From Bacteroidota bacterium (GTDB taxonomy: Bacteria; Bacteroidota; Bacteroidia; Chitinophagales; Chitinophagaceae), in contig JAFDYG010000438.1 in the NCBI GenBank assembly GCA_018267545.1, positions 1-43,187 on the forward strand: a stretch of DNA of 43,187 bases, given 5' to 3'. The notes under the pieces are model-generated. The model ran no database searches, was not told the origin of the DNA, and saw nothing but the letters and a program-made list of their open reading frames with translations. Numbering within the stretch: position 1 is the stretch's first letter; each line of letters starts with the position of its first letter. A program made the translations under genes and the position numbers. This document shows, piece by piece, positions 7,307 through 15,899 of this stretch.

Positions 7307-7435
7307 CAGGATTGGGCTATTGGAAAACTTAGCCCATCCTGAAAAACATTAAATAAATTGGCCTTCGGCCAGTGGGCCACGGGCCCACTTTTTACGGCCC
7401 CCGGGCCACTAAACTTTAAAACAAAAGAAAACACA
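7306..7435 (+). promoter_or_regulatory. Structured 5' leader of asd
   Basis: This stretch has no gene but dense inverted repeats. A 13-base-pair stem with one bulge joins TCAGGATTGGGCTA (7306-7319) and TAGCCCATCCTGA (7330-7342). TGGCC/GGCCA follows (7359-7371). AGTGGGCC/GGCCCACT (7371-7378 with 7382-7389) is followed by T-rich bases, so it resembles a second terminator. GGCC/GGCC lies at 7396-7407. AGTGG (7371-7375) can instead pair with CCACT (7406-7410), so alternative folds exist. No ribosome-binding site is seen; an A-rich run precedes the asd ATG. Confidence 0.5.
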
Positions 7436-8425
7436 ATGAAAGTTGCAGTCGTAGGCGCCACCGGCCTGGTAGGTACCAAAATGTTACAAGTCCTGGCAGA
7501 AAGGAATTTCCCCATTACCGAGCTCATCCCCGTTGCGTCCGAAAAGTCCATTGGAAAGGAAGTCGAATTTAAGGGGAAGAAATTCAAGATTGTCAGCGCC
7601 AACGATGCAATCGCCGCTAAGCCCGACCTCGCCCTCTTCTCGGCCGGAGGCAGCACCTCCCTGGAATGGGCGCCCAAGTTCGCGGCAGCCGGCATCACCG
7701 TCGTCGACAATTCCTCCGCCTGGCGCATGGACCCGACCAAGAAGCTGGTCGTCCCCGAGCTAAACGCCGACGCCCTTACCCGCGAAGACAAGATCATCGC
7801 CAACCCCAACTGCTCCACGATCCAAATGGTCGTAGCCCTCAATCCCCTCCATAAGAAATACAGGGTGAAGAGAATCGTCGTCTCCACCTACCAGAGCGTA
7901 ACCGGTACCGGCGTCAAGGCTGTAACCCAGCTGCTCAACGAAAGAAAGGGTGTACAGGGTGAAATGGCCTATAAATACCCCATCGACCTGAACGTCATTC
8001 CGCAGATCGACGTCTTCCTGGATAACGGCTACACGAAGGAAGAGATGAAGATGGTCAATGAAACCAAGAAGATCATGCGCGACGACTCCATCCGCGTAAC
8101 GGCGACTACCGTCCGTATCCCGGTAATGGGCGGTCATAGCGAGGCGGTCAACGTAGAATTCGAAAACGAATTCGACCTCAACGAAGTCAAGGCCCTGCTC
8201 AATAACGCTCCCGGCGTTGTCCTCGTCGACGACCCCGCAACGCAGCAATACCCGATGCCCAAGGACGCCCACGAACGGGACGAGGTCTTTGTAGGCCGGC
8301 TGAGAAGGGACGAGACCCAGCCCAAAACACTCAATATGTGGGTAGTAAGTGATAACCTCCGGAAAGGTGCGGCTACTAACGCGGTTCAAATAGCCGAATA
8401 CCTCAGCGGACAGAATTTGCTCTAA
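7436..8425 (+). CDS. asd: Aspartate-semialdehyde dehydrogenase
   Basis: A 329-residue protein, normal for the family. It reduces aspartyl phosphate to aspartate semialdehyde with NADPH, the branch-point step toward lysine/diaminopimelate, threonine, methionine and isoleucine. The N-terminal Rossmann motif is GATGLVGTKMLQVL; the catalytic cysteine is Cys126 in NPNCSTIQ; the substrate-binding region GGHSEAVNVEFE carries the conserved His. The frame is open upstream to 7358, but that stretch translates a GC-rich hairpin region and is not family-like, so the ATG at 7436 is used. Upstream lies a candidate attenuator; downstream is a clear terminator, so asd is probably transcribed alone. Confidence 0.96.
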   Translation: MKVAVVGATGLVGTKMLQVLAERNFPITELIPVASEKSIGKEVEFKGKKFKIVSANDAIAAKPDLALFSAGGSTSLEWAPKFAAAGITVVDNSSAWRMDPTKKLVVPELNADALTREDKIIANPNCSTIQMVVALNPLHKKYRVKRIVVSTYQSVTGTGVKAVTQLLNERKGVQGEMAYKYPIDLNVIPQIDVFLDNGYTKEEMKMVNETKKIMRDDSIRVTATTVRIPVMGGHSEAVNVEFENEFDLNEVKALLNNAPGVVLVDDPATQQYPMPKDAHERDEVFVGRLRRDETQPKTLNMWVVSDNLRKGAATNAVQIAEYLSGQNLL

Positions 8426-8437
8426 AAGCAAACGAGA

Positions 8438-8465
8438 AGAGGCCCCCGAAAAGGGGGCCTCTTTC
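8438..8465. terminator. Intrinsic terminator between asd and the DUF2461 gene
   Basis: Stem AGAGGCCCCC (8438-8447) with GGGGGCCTCT (8453-8462), loop GAAAA, followed by TTT. The convergent neighbour may use it too, although the opposite strand has only a weak T run. Confidence 0.85.
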
Positions 8466-8489
8466 AATATCATATATAAGGCTTTAGCG

Positions 8490-9152
8490 TTACTCCATGG
8501 CGCGATTGAGGAAATGTACAAAATCACCCATGGCTTCGAATGTCTTCAAGACTTCTTTTACAAAGGATTTGGCTTGCACTTCAGCATCCGTAAAGGATCG
8601 GATGACGACAAAGCTCTTCAGCTTCAGGAACTCGATCGCGGGATTCTCATCGTCGTAGCCCTTGGGCGGTCTCGATAAGACGTCGAACTGTTCAAATCCA
8701 TCCGGGAACAGCTTCTTGAAATTACGATCCCCGACAATCTTCGACCACTCGTCGAAACTATAATCGATCTCCTGCCGGACCTTGTTAAGCTCCGGTGCCA
8801 TCGGCATCCATAGCCCGCCGCCAGCTATATTGCGGCCGTTTTCGCACTGCACATAGTAGCCGGCTGTTGGCATTTTTTTGCCTCCTTTGTTGAGGTAAGC
8901 GCCCATGTTGGTCTTGTATGGCGTTTTGTCCTTGGAGAAACGGACATCGCGGTAGATGCGGTAAGTAGTGTCTTTTGGATGTAGGGGTTTTATATCTGCG
9001 TCGATCTTTCCCATTCCCTCGATAACCTGCTCTACAAAAAGTTCGAAGTCTTCTTTTGCATCCAGATAAACAGACTTATTTTTCTCAAACCAGGGCTTAT
9101 TGTTGTTCTTTTTTAGGTCTCTTAAGAACTTGACAGTGGAGGCCTGAAGCAT
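8490..9152 (-). CDS. DUF2461 family protein
   Basis: A 220-residue protein matching the DUF2461/TIGR02453 family: FLRDLKKNNNKPWFEKNKSVY at the N-terminus, the central RIYRDVRFSKDKTPYKTN motif and a GGGLWMP segment. The biochemical function of the family is unknown; it is widespread in Bacteroidota. No signal peptide or membrane segment is seen, so it is likely cytoplasmic. It lies 24 bases downstream of the NUMOD4/HNH gene on the same strand and could share its transcript, but no functional link is evident. Confidence 0.85.
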   Translation of the reverse strand: MLQASTVKFLRDLKKNNNKPWFEKNKSVYLDAKEDFELFVEQVIEGMGKIDADIKPLHPKDTTYRIYRDVRFSKDKTPYKTNMGAYLNKGGKKMPTAGYYVQCENGRNIAGGGLWMPMAPELNKVRQEIDYSFDEWSKIVGDRNFKKLFPDGFEQFDVLSRPPKGYDDENPAIEFLKLKSFVVIRSFTDAEVQAKSFVKEVLKTFEAMGDFVHFLNRAME

Positions 9153-9176
9153 AGTTGTTTTGGTCTTCTAATGGTC

Positions 9177-9740
9177 TTATTTGATCCTTCCCCAATTCTC
9201 TCCGCTCTTGATTCGATACATCGTCATTTCACTGACGTTGTACTTTTCGGCCAGCTTCTTGATGGTCAGCTGTCTGTTCTTGCTGGAAAGCGTTTTCTTG
9301 ATGGTCTTCACCTGAGACGCCGTTAGCTTCAGCCCCACGGTACGATTAGCCTGTACTTTCTTGTAGGCAATCTTCGCAGGACTTTTTTGCTGGTGATCGA
9401 TCATTTCTTCGAGAGTAGCCCATTTCAAATTCTTCGAGGCATTGTCCAGCTTGTTGTGATTCACATGGATCACATACTTGTGCTTGGGAGATGCCTTGCC
9501 AAGAAATAAACGGGCAATCTCACGATGAATGTAGAGAGTGCCATTGTTGCCGGGCCGGTGCAAATTCAGGGTCTTGTAACCGGTTGTAAGGCTGCCGTTC
9601 AGCAACTTGCCGTCGGCAAGCACATCTTCCGAGTAGCTGGCAACACGCCCCAGGGAAGATAGTGCATATTTTTTTCGGAGTTGTTTCCAGCCGGGAAACT
9701 GCAAAGGTTTCCACACTTCGCCGGTGAGTTTTCTAATCAT
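9177..9740 (-). CDS. NUMOD4/HNH homing-endonuclease-like protein with HTH tail
   Basis: A 187-residue protein with three parts. NUMOD4 (about 5-50) has EVWKPL, PGW and SSLGRVASYS. An HNH-type nuclease core (about 68-115) has IHREIARLF, VNHNKLDN and NLKWAT, with the histidine and asparagine residues of the family present. A C-terminal helix-turn-helix (about 135-185) contains LTIKKLAEKYNVSEMTMYRI. Such proteins resemble intron or phage homing endonucleases but often occur as lone chromosomal genes in Bacteroidota. The ATG at 9740 is chosen over a TTG three codons upstream. No intron or split gene is visible around it. Confidence 0.8.
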   Translation of the reverse strand: MIRKLTGEVWKPLQFPGWKQLRKKYALSSLGRVASYSEDVLADGKLLNGSLTTGYKTLNLHRPGNNGTLYIHREIARLFLGKASPKHKYVIHVNHNKLDNASKNLKWATLEEMIDHQQKSPAKIAYKKVQANRTVGLKLTASQVKTIKKTLSSKNRQLTIKKLAEKYNVSEMTMYRIKSGENWGRIK

Positions 9741-9837
9741 GCCTATCAATTTTCTTAAAGTTACGAAAAAGAATTTCGAATTACCAGTAACGTAAGAAAA
9801 TATTCTTATATGTTTTTTACGCGCGGGGAACCTCTTA

Positions 9838-11985
9838 CTAAGAGATTAGCTTTATGAACTCGTCTTCTGTGAGTATTTGAATAGAGGTGATCTTTTTGGC
9901 CTTTTCCAGCTTGCTGCCTGCGTCTTCCCCTACCACCAGATAGTTCAGTTTACTGCTGACGCCGCTTAGCAGTTTACCCCCATTCTTTTCGACCATCTCC
10001 TCCGCATCCGATCGCTTTAACCGGCTAAGGGTCCCGGTGAATAAGAACGTTTGCCCATCCAGGTTGCCTCCCGCACTGGCCGTCGACTTCTGGCTTTTCA
10101 GATTTAACCCCAACCCCTCCAGCTCGTCCAGCAGGTGCAGGTTGTCGGGGTTGTGAAAGAACTGATAGACACTGGCGCCCACCTTGGGTCCTACGTCCTC
10201 GAGATTTTGAAGATCTTCTAAAGAAAATCCCGCAAAATCCCGCAGATGGCTCACCGCCGCAGCCAGTGTCTTGGCCGTGGTTTCCCCGACATAACGGATG
10301 CCCAGACCGAAGATAAGCCGGTGCAAAGGCTGCTGTCTGGAAGTCTCGATCGCCGCCTGCAGGTTGCCGACACTCTTTTCTCCAAAGCCCTCCAGCTCCC
10401 TGATCTTGTCATACGGCAGACGGTAGATGCCCGGGACGTCTTTTAAAAAGCCCAGCTCATAAAACTTGCGGACATTGGCGTCCCCAAAACTGCGGATATC
10501 CATCGCGTCCTTGCTGGCGAAATGTATGATACGCTCCACTACCTGGGCCGGGCAGTTGATATTGACACAACGCCATACGGCTTCCCCCTCCGGCTTCTCG
10601 AGCTTATGACTGCAAACCGGACATTCTGTAGGAAATATGATCGGCGTCTCCTTTCCAGTCCTGACTTCGGCCAGCGGCTTGACGATATACGGTATCACAT
10701 CCCCCGCCCGCTCCACCAATACCTGGTCGCCGATCTTCAGATCTTTTTCCCGGACCACGTCTTCATTAAATAAGGAGATGGAGCTAACCGTGACCCCGCT
10801 GAGAGGAACCGGGTCGATCTTTGCCACCGGGGTGACGCTCCCTGTACGGCCCACCTGAAATTCCACTCTGCGCAGCGTGCTGGTAGCCTGACGGGCCTTG
10901 AATTTAAAGGCAATGGCCCAGCGCGGATGGTGGGTGGTCATCCCCATCTTGTCCTGCAAGGCAAAGTCATTGACCTTGATGACCATCCCGTCGATCTCAT
11001 AGGGCAGGTCGTCTCTGCCCTTCTCGAACTCATGACAATAGTCGATAACGGCCTGGATACCCTTGACCACTCTTTTTTCTTTCTGAGGGCTGCGGAATCC
11101 CAAATCCCAAAGCATCTGCAGACTGCCGCTATGGGTCTTCAACGCCTTGTTGATGTGCAGGTCGGCCGTCGTCTCGTCCGTGCCTTCCACATGGCCATCC
11201 GTAACCTGCGCCCCATCCAGCGTAGTAAAATAAGCAACGTGGTAGAGAAAGGCCTCCAGGTTGCGCCGGCTCACCTCCTTCGGATCCTTGATCCGGAGAG
11301 AACCCGCCGCCGCATTCCGGGGATTGGCCAGGGGCGGAAGATTCTGCTCGGCCAGCTGCTCGTTATATTTTTTAAAACTATTCTTATTCATCAATACTTC
11401 CCCGCGGATTTCGACCAGCTGAAGGCCATAGCGGGAAATATTCGCAGACAGGGGCACCGACCGGATCTGCTTGATATTGGTCGTGATCTCGTCACCCGCA
11501 ACCCCGTCTCCCCTGGTAACGCCCCTCAGTAGCCGGTCGTTCTCATAGGTGAGCGAAATACTGGCCCCGTCGAACTTTGGCTCGATACAGTACTCCAGCT
11601 CCTCCAGCCCGGACAGCTCCCTTGCCTTCCGGTCCCAGTCCAGCAGGTCTTCTTCGTTATAAGAATTCTCCAGCGATAGCATCGGCACCAGGTGCTGGAC
11701 CGTAGGGAATTCCTTGGTCAGGCCGCTGGCCACGCGCTGGGTAGGGGAGTCCGGCGTTACCATATCCGGCCTCGCCGCCTCGATCTTCTCCAGGGCCTTG
11801 TATAAGGTATCGTATTCGAAGTCCGAAATCAGCGGGTCGTTCAGGATGGCATAGCGATACTCGTTAAAACGCAGCACATCCCTTAGCTCCTCGAGCCTGT
11901 CGTCCAGGGGCGTAGATTTGGAAACCAGGGAAAGCAAGCTTGTGGAGAGCTTTTGAAGACGCTGGACTTGGTCGGAAGAATACAT
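9838..11985 (-). CDS. ligA: NAD-dependent DNA ligase
   Basis: A 715-residue replicative ligase that seals nicks using NAD+. Domains in order: Ia (about 20-80, YRYAILNDPLISDFEYD), adenylation domain with active-site Lys137 in IEPKFDG, OB fold, a four-cysteine zinc finger (CPVC with CVNINC), helix-hairpin-helix repeats, and a C-terminal BRCT domain (about 640-715). It is about 45 residues longer than E. coli LigA. The extra sequence lies mainly in the adenylation domain around residues 255-285 (an Asp/Thr/Gly-rich stretch with DGAQVTDGHVEGTDETTADL), which looks like a surface loop. A TAACTTTA box (12010-12003, one mismatch) lies about 17 bases upstream and may be its promoter. Confidence 0.96.
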   Translation of the reverse strand: MYSSDQVQRLQKLSTSLLSLVSKSTPLDDRLEELRDVLRFNEYRYAILNDPLISDFEYDTLYKALEKIEAARPDMVTPDSPTQRVASGLTKEFPTVQHLVPMLSLENSYNEEDLLDWDRKARELSGLEELEYCIEPKFDGASISLTYENDRLLRGVTRGDGVAGDEITTNIKQIRSVPLSANISRYGLQLVEIRGEVLMNKNSFKKYNEQLAEQNLPPLANPRNAAAGSLRIKDPKEVSRRNLEAFLYHVAYFTTLDGAQVTDGHVEGTDETTADLHINKALKTHSGSLQMLWDLGFRSPQKEKRVVKGIQAVIDYCHEFEKGRDDLPYEIDGMVIKVNDFALQDKMGMTTHHPRWAIAFKFKARQATSTLRRVEFQVGRTGSVTPVAKIDPVPLSGVTVSSISLFNEDVVREKDLKIGDQVLVERAGDVIPYIVKPLAEVRTGKETPIIFPTECPVCSHKLEKPEGEAVWRCVNINCPAQVVERIIHFASKDAMDIRSFGDANVRKFYELGFLKDVPGIYRLPYDKIRELEGFGEKSVGNLQAAIETSRQQPLHRLIFGLGIRYVGETTAKTLAAAVSHLRDFAGFSLEDLQNLEDVGPKVGASVYQFFHNPDNLHLLDELEGLGLNLKSQKSTASAGGNLDGQTFLFTGTLSRLKRSDAEEMVEKNGGKLLSGVSSKLNYLVVGEDAGSKLEKAKKITSIQILTEDEFIKLIS

Positions 11986-12038
11986 AGCGAGAATTTATGG
12001 CATAAAGTTAAGCGTCTAATGCCTAAATTCGTCATTGA

Positions 12039-12812
12039 ATGAACCCTGAAATAATACCTAACGAAGATCCGTCATCCACGGATAATGCTGCCGCATCGAC
12101 CGGTCAGAAAAATGTTAAGACCATCATCAAACAAATCGAAAGTGATGGCACCATCGGCATTTCTGTCGACTGTGTCATCTTTGGTTTTGATGACAACGAG
12201 CTAAAAGTGCTGCTCATCAAATCCGACTTCGAAAAGTATCAGAACAAATGGTCCCTGCTTGGAGATCTCGTCAATAACCACGAAGACCTCGACGAGGCGG
12301 CCTACCGCATCCTCCGCGAACGCACAGGCATGGACGATGTCTACCTGGAGCAGGTAAAGGCCTTCGGTGAAGTATCCCGCCACCCGGCCGCCCGCGTCGT
12401 TACCATCGCCTATTGCTCTCTCATCAATATCGAACACCACCAGCTAAAGATCCTGGACAACGAGCTGCACTGGCACCGCGTGACCACCCTCTCCGAAATG
12501 GCCTTCGACCACCAGAAGATCCTGGACGTCTGCTACGAATGGCTGCAGAAAAGAATACAGGAACACCCCCTCGGCTTCAGCCTCCTGCCCAAGAAGTTCT
12601 CACTGCGCGAGCTGCAGAACCTCTACGAAGCCATCCTCGACGTCAAGCTGGACCGGCGCAACTTCCGGAAGAAGTTCTTTTCGATGGAGCTGCTCGAAGA
12701 CACGGGTGAGCTGGAGACAGACGTGCCGCACCGCCCGGGCAAACTCTATAAATTCAACTACGACAAATATCAGAAGAAGGAAAGGAAGAAGTGGTTCGGA
12801 ATCGACTTCTGA
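12039..12812 (+). CDS. Degenerate-Nudix transcriptional regulator (NrtR/AraR-like)
   Basis: A 257-residue protein with a Nudix fold (about 38-170) and a C-terminal winged helix (about 185-257, FSLRELQNLYEAILDVKLDRRNFRKKF). This matches the Nudix-regulator class that includes NrtR and the arabinose regulator AraR of Bacteroides. The Nudix box reads GDLVNNHEDLDEAAYRILRE then RTGM. Compared with Gx5Ex7REUxEExGU, the Glu of RE is replaced by Ile and one Glu of EE by Arg, so hydrolysis is unlikely and the domain is probably a ligand sensor. The ligand is unknown; no sugar or NAD genes are adjacent. The first 35 residues are low-complexity. Confidence 0.85.
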   Translation: MNPEIIPNEDPSSTDNAAASTGQKNVKTIIKQIESDGTIGISVDCVIFGFDDNELKVLLIKSDFEKYQNKWSLLGDLVNNHEDLDEAAYRILRERTGMDDVYLEQVKAFGEVSRHPAARVVTIAYCSLINIEHHQLKILDNELHWHRVTTLSEMAFDHQKILDVCYEWLQKRIQEHPLGFSLLPKKFSLRELQNLYEAILDVKLDRRNFRKKFFSMELLEDTGELETDVPHRPGKLYKFNYDKYQKKERKKWFGIDF

Positions 12813-12867
12813 CATCCGGCGCAACGCTCTGCCCGAATCCATTGTCATATCGGCAAATGCTTTAGCC

Positions 12868-13278
12868 ATGAACCGTCTCTTATGGATAGCGCTGCTCGGC
12901 GTATGCACGCTGGCCAGCTGTCATAAACACAACACACCGGCTAGCTCCGGCCTGACGGGTACCTGGATGACTACCGTTATCTACGATGGAGGATTTGCCG
13001 GTACGATACATAATGTATATCCCGATTCGCTATTCCTGCTGACGCTAAATAAGGATTCTACTTTTGAATACCTCCGCAATGGCCGGCTATATAGCAGCGG
13101 CACCTATAAGGTCGTTCCCTATGGATACTTCCAGGTGATGGACACAACGGCTATTGTCTTCTCCAACGATACGCTCCATCACCTGTCCATCCGGCTAGAC
13201 AAAAACAACCTCAACCTCAAGCTCACCTGCTACGAGATCGAGGCGGCTCCTTCTTCCACCTTTATCCGGGCGAAGTAA
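12868..13278 (+). CDS. Small lipocalin-like lipoprotein
   Basis: A 136-residue protein with a lipoprotein signal peptide MNRLLWIALLGVCTLASC, Cys18 being the lipidation site. The mature part starts with LTGTWMTTVIYDGG and has alternating strands (SLFLLTLNKDSTFEYLRNG, SSGTYKV), as in the lipocalin-like DUF families of Bacteroidota. The frame is open back to 12706 within the preceding gene, but only the ATG at 12868 gives a signal peptide. It follows the Nudix regulator by 55 bases and could be co-transcribed. Function unknown. It ends four bases before the convergent HD-domain gene with no terminator between. Confidence 0.75.
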   Translation: MNRLLWIALLGVCTLASCHKHNTPASSGLTGTWMTTVIYDGGFAGTIHNVYPDSLFLLTLNKDSTFEYLRNGRLYSSGTYKVVPYGYFQVMDTTAIVFSNDTLHHLSIRLDKNNLNLKLTCYEIEAAPSSTFIRAK

Positions 13279-13282
13279 ATGT

Positions 13283-13891
13283 CTATTGTACGTCCTTTTG
13301 ATGATCGATGATAAATTGAATGATTTCCTCCAGGGGAGTGTTAATCCGGCTGATCGCATCGCTGATATCGTCCCGGCTCACCTGCGCCGCAAAGGACGGC
13401 GTCTTTAATTTCTTGAGGATCCCCTTTACATCCATCCCCTCATACCGCATAGGACGTATCAACGCTGCCGCATGGATAAAGCCCGACAGCTCGTCGAACA
13501 CATAGATCATCTTGTCCATGGTATTCTCCGGCTCTACCCCAAAGTACTTGGGGCCATGAGAGGCAATACAGTGAATAACCTCCGGGTCGACGTTGAGCTC
13601 TTCGAGCTTCTCTATTATAATCCGGCAGTGCGAATCCGGATATTTCTCCCAGTCGGCGTCGTGCAGCAATCCCGCCTGCTCCCATTTCCGGGCCGTCAGC
13701 TCGTCGGCTCCTTCCCGCTCCAGCGCCCAGGCCTTCATGACCGCCCCCACCTGCTTCATATGCAACCGGAGCCGTTCGTTTGGAACCCATTCATTAAGAA
13801 GGGCTTGTGCGTCTTCGTTGGACAAAAGGTGACCTTTGTTGGCAGGGTTTCCAAAACTGCTGCGGCCGAGCGCCAGGATGTGAGTGGACAT
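13283..13891 (-). CDS. HD-domain protein (predicted metal-dependent phosphohydrolase)
   Basis: A 202-residue protein. The HD signature is seen in AGLLHDADWEKYPDSH (about residues 70-85), with an upstream helical His in RLRLHMKQVG and a downstream CIASHGPKYFG, together forming the usual metal-binding set. Such HD proteins hydrolyse phosphate esters or nucleotides, but the substrate is not evident. The ATG at 13891 is used in place of the longer frame to 13957, whose extra residues are Arg-rich and not family-like. Transcribed away from the ribosomal operon. Confidence 0.8.
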   Translation of the reverse strand: MSTHILALGRSSFGNPANKGHLLSNEDAQALLNEWVPNERLRLHMKQVGAVMKAWALEREGADELTARKWEQAGLLHDADWEKYPDSHCRIIIEKLEELNVDPEVIHCIASHGPKYFGVEPENTMDKMIYVFDELSGFIHAAALIRPMRYEGMDVKGILKKLKTPSFAAQVSRDDISDAISRINTPLEEIIQFIIDHQKDVQ

Positions 13892-14016
13892 TTTTCGAAT
13901 TATTTTTTCATGAAGATATTGGGTTTTTCTTCCCCGACCTCGATTTCTGATGGGCAAAATTTTTATTGTAAATCAATTGGTTGCAAAAGGGTCATTCAAA
14001 ATAGACCTCTTTTTTC

Positions 14017-14048
14017 TTGGAACATCGCCCTAAAACCAAGTACCTTTG
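14017..14048 (+). promoter_or_regulatory. Predicted promoter of the rplM-rpsI-rpsB-tsf operon
   Basis: TTG (14017-14019), 21-base spacer, exact TACCTTTG (14041-14048). Predicted start near 14052, leaving a 58-base leader with a GCCGT/ACGGC hairpin (14069-14073 with 14084-14088, ten-base loop). The hairpin could take part in ribosomal-protein autoregulation, but it matches no leader class I can name. Confidence 0.65.
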
Positions 14049-14109
14049 CACTCCATTTCCATAATTATGCCGTTGGGATAGCGACGGCTTCATGTAAAAC
14101 TTAAAGAAA

Positions 14110-14553
14110 ATGAGCAAATTACATTTCACAACCAAACACGCGAACGAGGCTACCGTAAAACGCGACTGGTATGTCGTGGACGGTACTAATCAAACCGTAG
14201 GTCGCATGTGTTCCAAGATTGCCGCAATCCTGCGTGGCAAAAACAAGGCTTACTACACCCCTCACGTTGACTGCGGTGATTTCATCGTAGTGATCAACGC
14301 CGACAAGGTCGTTTTCACAGGAAACAAGCCTGAAGACAAGATCTACATCAATTTCTCCGGCTACCCCGGTGGTAAGAAAGAAGAAGCTGCAAAGAACCTG
14401 CTGAAGCGTCGTCCGGATGCAGTTATCGAAAGAGCAGTTAAAGGTATGCTGCCGAAGAATCGTCTGGGCCGCAAGATGTACAAGAAATTGTTCGTGTATG
14501 CCGGTGCTCAGCATCCTCATACCGCACAGCAACCCAAAACTTTAACTTTCTAA
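14110..14553 (+). CDS. rplM: 50S ribosomal protein L13 (uL13)
   Basis: A 147-residue large-subunit ribosomal protein, normal length. Recognisable segments are [35 protein letters not shown] and [19 protein letters not shown]. It starts at ATG 14110 after AACTTAAAGAAA, with no Shine-Dalgarno, as usual in this phylum. It is first gene of the L13-S9-S2-EF-Ts operon, the order common in Bacteroidota. Gap to rpsI is 11 bases. Confidence 0.98.
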   Translation: MSKLHFTTKHANEATVKRDWYVVDGTNQTVGRMCSKIAAILRGKNKAYYTPHVDCGDFIVVINADKVVFTGNKPEDKIYINFSGYPGGKKEEAAKNLLKRRPDAVIERAVKGMLPKNRLGRKMYKKLFVYAGAQHPHTAQQPKTLTF

Positions 14554-14564
14554 TTTTTAGATAA

Positions 14565-14954
14565 ATGGAAAAGCAAAAAAACGCAGTTGGTCGTCGTAAA
14601 GAAGCAGTAACCCGCGTGTTCCTGAGCAGGGGTGAAGGTAAGATCACGATCAATGATAAGGACTACAAAAACTATTTCTCTCTCGTATATCTTCAGAACC
14701 AGGTAGAATTACCCCTGAAGACGGTTGAAGGTCTGGACAAATATGACGTCAAGATCAATGCCGCCGGCGGTGGTATGAAAGGACAGGCTGAAGCTGCAAA
14801 GCTGGGTATTGCCCGTGCGCTGCTCGAAGTAAACGCTGAATTCCGTCCTGCGCTGAAAGCAGCCGGTCTCCTGCGTCGCGATCCGAGATCTGTTGAACGT
14901 AAGAAACCGGGTCGTAAGAAAGCTAGAAGGAGCTACCAGTTCAGCAAACGTTAA
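14565..14954 (+). CDS. rpsI: 30S ribosomal protein S9 (uS9)
   Basis: A 129-residue small-subunit protein with the family pattern NAVGRRKEAVTRVFLSRGEGKITIND (in part), GGGMKGQAEAAKLGIARAL and the basic C-terminal tail ending KARRSYQFSKR. The final Lys-Arg is the conserved end that reaches the P-site tRNA. It follows rplM closely and is surely co-transcribed. Confidence 0.98.
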   Translation: MEKQKNAVGRRKEAVTRVFLSRGEGKITINDKDYKNYFSLVYLQNQVELPLKTVEGLDKYDVKINAAGGGMKGQAEAAKLGIARALLEVNAEFRPALKAAGLLRRDPRSVERKKPGRKKARRSYQFSKR

Positions 14955-14961
14955 CGAGCCT

Positions 14962-14977
14962 GGACCTTTATTGGTCC
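14962..14977 (+). promoter_or_regulatory. Hairpin in the rpsI-rpsB gap
   Basis: GGACC (14962-14966) pairs with GGTCC (14973-14977) around TTTATT. No T tract follows, so it is not an intrinsic terminator. It may be a processing or regulatory element before rpsB, or chance. Confidence 0.3.
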
Positions 14978-15011
14978 GCTTAATCATTGAAACAACTTAT
15001 AAAAAAATACA

Positions 15012-15887
15012 ATGGAAAATAACACTTCATTACAACAACAACTCCTCGAAGCAGGTGTACACTTCGGACACTTGCGTAAGAAGTGGAACCCCAAGATGCT
15101 GCCTTACATCTTCGCCGAGAAGAAAGGTATCCATATCATCGATCTGAACAAAACCACCGAGAGCCTGCAGGAAGCTGCAGCTGCTCTGAAGCAGATCGCC
15201 AAGAGCGGTAAGAAGGTAATGTTTGTAGGTACGAAGAAGCAGGCAAAGGAAATCGTTACCGAAAGCGCCCGCAAAGTAAACATGCCCTTCGTAACCGAGC
15301 GTTGGCTGGGTGGTATGCTCACCAACTTCAACACCGTTCGCAAGAGCGTAAAGCAAATGCAGAGCATCGAAAAGATGCTGAACGACGGTACTTTCGATAG
15401 CATCACCAAGAAGGAACGCCTCACCCTCACCCGTGAGAAGGATAAGAAGGAAAAGGTACTGGGCGGTATCGCTCAGCTGGGTCGTGTTCCCGCCGCCTTG
15501 TTCATCGTCGACATCGGTCACGAGCACATCGCACTTGCAGAAGCCAAGCGCCTGGGTATCACTACCTTTGGCATGGTAGATACCAACTGCGATCCCAACA
15601 AGGTGGACTTCGCAATCCCCGCCAACGACGACGCTACAAAGTCCATCGCTATCATCGTAAACTACGTTACCGCAGCGATTGCTGAAGGCCTGGCCGAAAG
15701 ACAAGCCGCTAAGGAAGAAGACGTAGAAGACGCAGGCAGCGACGAGAACGAAAAGAAAGCCGCTCGCATTCAGGCAGAAGCCGAAAGCGAAACCGGTCGT
15801 GGCCGTGGCGAGAAGGTTCGTGGTACGAGCCAGCCCAAACGCAGGGTTCCGAACTCCGGTCCCCGTCGTACAGGCGCTCCCCGCTAA
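15012..15887 (+). CDS. rpsB: 30S ribosomal protein S2 (uS2)
   Basis: A 291-residue S2. The core (about 1-225) is normal, starting [22 protein letters not shown] and including [11 protein letters not shown] and [17 protein letters not shown]. It is about 50 residues longer than E. coli S2 (241): a C-terminal tail from about residue 236 is first acidic ([15 protein letters not shown]) and then Arg/Gly/Pro-rich ([17 protein letters not shown]). Such tails occur in Bacteroidota S2, but the role is unknown. The start at 15012 follows an A-rich stretch with no Shine-Dalgarno. Confidence 0.97.
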   Translation: MENNTSLQQQLLEAGVHFGHLRKKWNPKMLPYIFAEKKGIHIIDLNKTTESLQEAAAALKQIAKSGKKVMFVGTKKQAKEIVTESARKVNMPFVTERWLGGMLTNFNTVRKSVKQMQSIEKMLNDGTFDSITKKERLTLTREKDKKEKVLGGIAQLGRVPAALFIVDIGHEHIALAEAKRLGITTFGMVDTNCDPNKVDFAIPANDDATKSIAIIVNYVTAAIAEGLAERQAAKEEDVEDAGSDENEKKAARIQAEAESETGRGRGEKVRGTSQPKRRVPNSGPRRTGAPR

Positions 15888-15899
15888 CAAATTAGACCT

